This document shows positions 4,973 through 5,609 of a stretch of 5,609 nt of DNA, piece after piece; position 1 is the first letter of the stretch; every line of letters starts with the position of its first letter. The notes beneath the pieces were generated by a model, which saw only the letters and a program-made list of their open reading frames with translations, made no database searches and had not been told where the DNA came from. Location: positions 1 to 5,609 of the forward strand of contig CANGUJ010000289.1 of NCBI GenBank assembly GCA_947456845.1. The letters are read 5' to 3'. The DNA comes from Burkholderiales bacterium (lineage in GTDB: Bacteria > Pseudomonadota > Gammaproteobacteria > Burkholderiales > JAEUOS01). The position numbers and the translations under genes were made by a program.

Positions 4973-5609
4973 ACGCCCACGGCATCCGCGCCATCTACCG
5001 CTTCGAGATGGCGCGCACCCTCCGCACCCTGATGCAAAGCATCGCCGCGCCGGTGCTTTCCACGTCGCTCTACTTCATCGTCTTCGGCGGGGCGATCGGC
5101 TCGCGCGTGGGGGACATCGACGGCATCAGTTACGGCGCGTTCATCATTCCCGGGCTGGTGATGCTCTCCCTGCTCAATGAAAGCATCTCCAACGCCGCAT
5201 TCGGCATCTACATGCCGAAATGGTCGGGCACGGTGTATGAACTGCTCTCGGCCCCCGTGTCCTGGTTCGAGGTGGTGGTCGGCTATGTGGGCGCGGCGGC
5301 CACCAAGTCGGTGGTGCTGGGCCTGCTGATCCTGGCCACGGCACGCCTGTTCGTGCCCTACAGCGTGGCCTACCCCGTATGGATGCTCGCGTTTCTGGTG
5401 CTCACCGCGGTGACGTTCAGCCTGTTCGGCTTCATCATCGGACTGTGGGCGGACGACTTCCAGAAACTGCAGGTGGTGCCGCTCCTGGTGATCACGCCGC
5501 TCACGTTTCTGGGCGGCGCCTTCTATTCGATCGCCATGCTGCCGCCATTCTGGCAAAAGGTCACGCTGTTCAACCCGGTGGTCTACCTGATCAGCGGGTT
5601 CCGCTGGAG
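4969..5609 (+). CDS. ABC-2 type transporter permease (YadH-like), 3' end beyond the window
   Basis: The first 213 residues of the membrane subunit that pairs with the preceding ATPase. The start is a cytoplasmic amphipathic stretch (IRAIYRFEMARTLRTLMQ, about 6-23). Hydrophobic segments follow at roughly 24-44, 54-76, 101-127, 135-160 and 168-188. The segment FNPVVYLISGFRW (201-213) matches the conserved NPxxYxxxxxR region before the last membrane helix of ABC-2 permeases. E. coli YadH is 256 residues, so about 40-45 residues, including the final helix, should lie past the right edge. No frameshift is seen. ABC-2 permeases export drugs, polysaccharides or lipids; YadGH itself has no well-defined substrate. 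A single permease with a separate ATPase implies a complex of two of each. Confidence 0.92.
   Translation, partial: MNAHGIRAIYRFEMARTLRTLMQSIAAPVLSTSLYFIVFGGAIGSRVGDIDGISYGAFIIPGLVMLSLLNESISNAAFGIYMPKWSGTVYELLSAPVSWFEVVVGYVGAAATKSVVLGLLILATARLFVPYSVAYPVWMLAFLVLTAVTFSLFGFIIGLWADDFQKLQVVPLLVITPLTFLGGAFYSIAMLPPFWQKVTLFNPVVYLISGFRW

Noticed and set aside
4813..5556. A 247-codon minus-strand open frame opposite the permease
   Set aside because: The plus strand codes for a consistent ABC-2 permease. The antisense product is rich in charged residues and His/Gln and lacks domains.
1..5609. CRISPR array, tRNA, insertion sequence or integrase attachment site
   Set aside because: No regularly spaced repeats, cloverleaf-like sequence, transposase motif or terminal inverted repeats with target duplication were seen on either strand.

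Overview
The window is uniformly GC-rich DNA. It most likely comes from a betaproteobacterium of the order Burkholderiales (Bordetella/Achromobacter/Cupriavidus-like). The main reason is the leftward cluster of Bug/TctC-type periplasmic solute receptors beside a TIM-barrel amidohydrolase, an arrangement abundant in that group. No rRNA, tRNA, CRISPR array, transposase or phage gene was seen. This placement is an inference, not a sequence match.

Left half, minus strand. Reading right to left there is one complete Bug/TctC-family receptor gene (stop at 833, preferred start at 1801). It is followed by the orphaned C-terminal part of a second, different Bug gene (555-788). Last comes the 5' part of a COG3618-type amidohydrolase gene, with a TTG start at 436, that runs off the left edge. 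The three genes could be remains of a small catabolic unit: capture of an organic acid or related solute in the periplasm, then hydrolysis in the cytoplasm. The membrane partners TctA/TctB are not in the window.

Middle. About 0.46 kb without a convincing gene (1802-2259) separates the leftward genes from the rightward ones. It presumably holds the divergent promoters. It contains several small palindromes, a 9-bp tandem repeat and a stem-loop, but no consensus promoter that I can defend.

Right half, plus strand. A family 2 glycosyltransferase with a TPR-like C-terminal half (2260-3327) is followed after 195 nt by a small VOC-fold (glyoxalase/dioxygenase-like) protein (3523-3948). After 43 nt comes an ABC-2 type exporter pair: an ATPase of the YadG type (3992-4972) and its membrane permease of the YadH type (from 4969, cut by the right edge). 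ATPase and permease overlap by four bases (ATGA), which indicates translational coupling. The VOC gene may be co-transcribed with the exporter.

Overall this is ordinary chromosomal accessory or metabolic content. The most informative oddity is the truncated Bug gene with a preserved 3' hairpin beside an intact paralogue. I see no convincing evidence for a wholly new system here.
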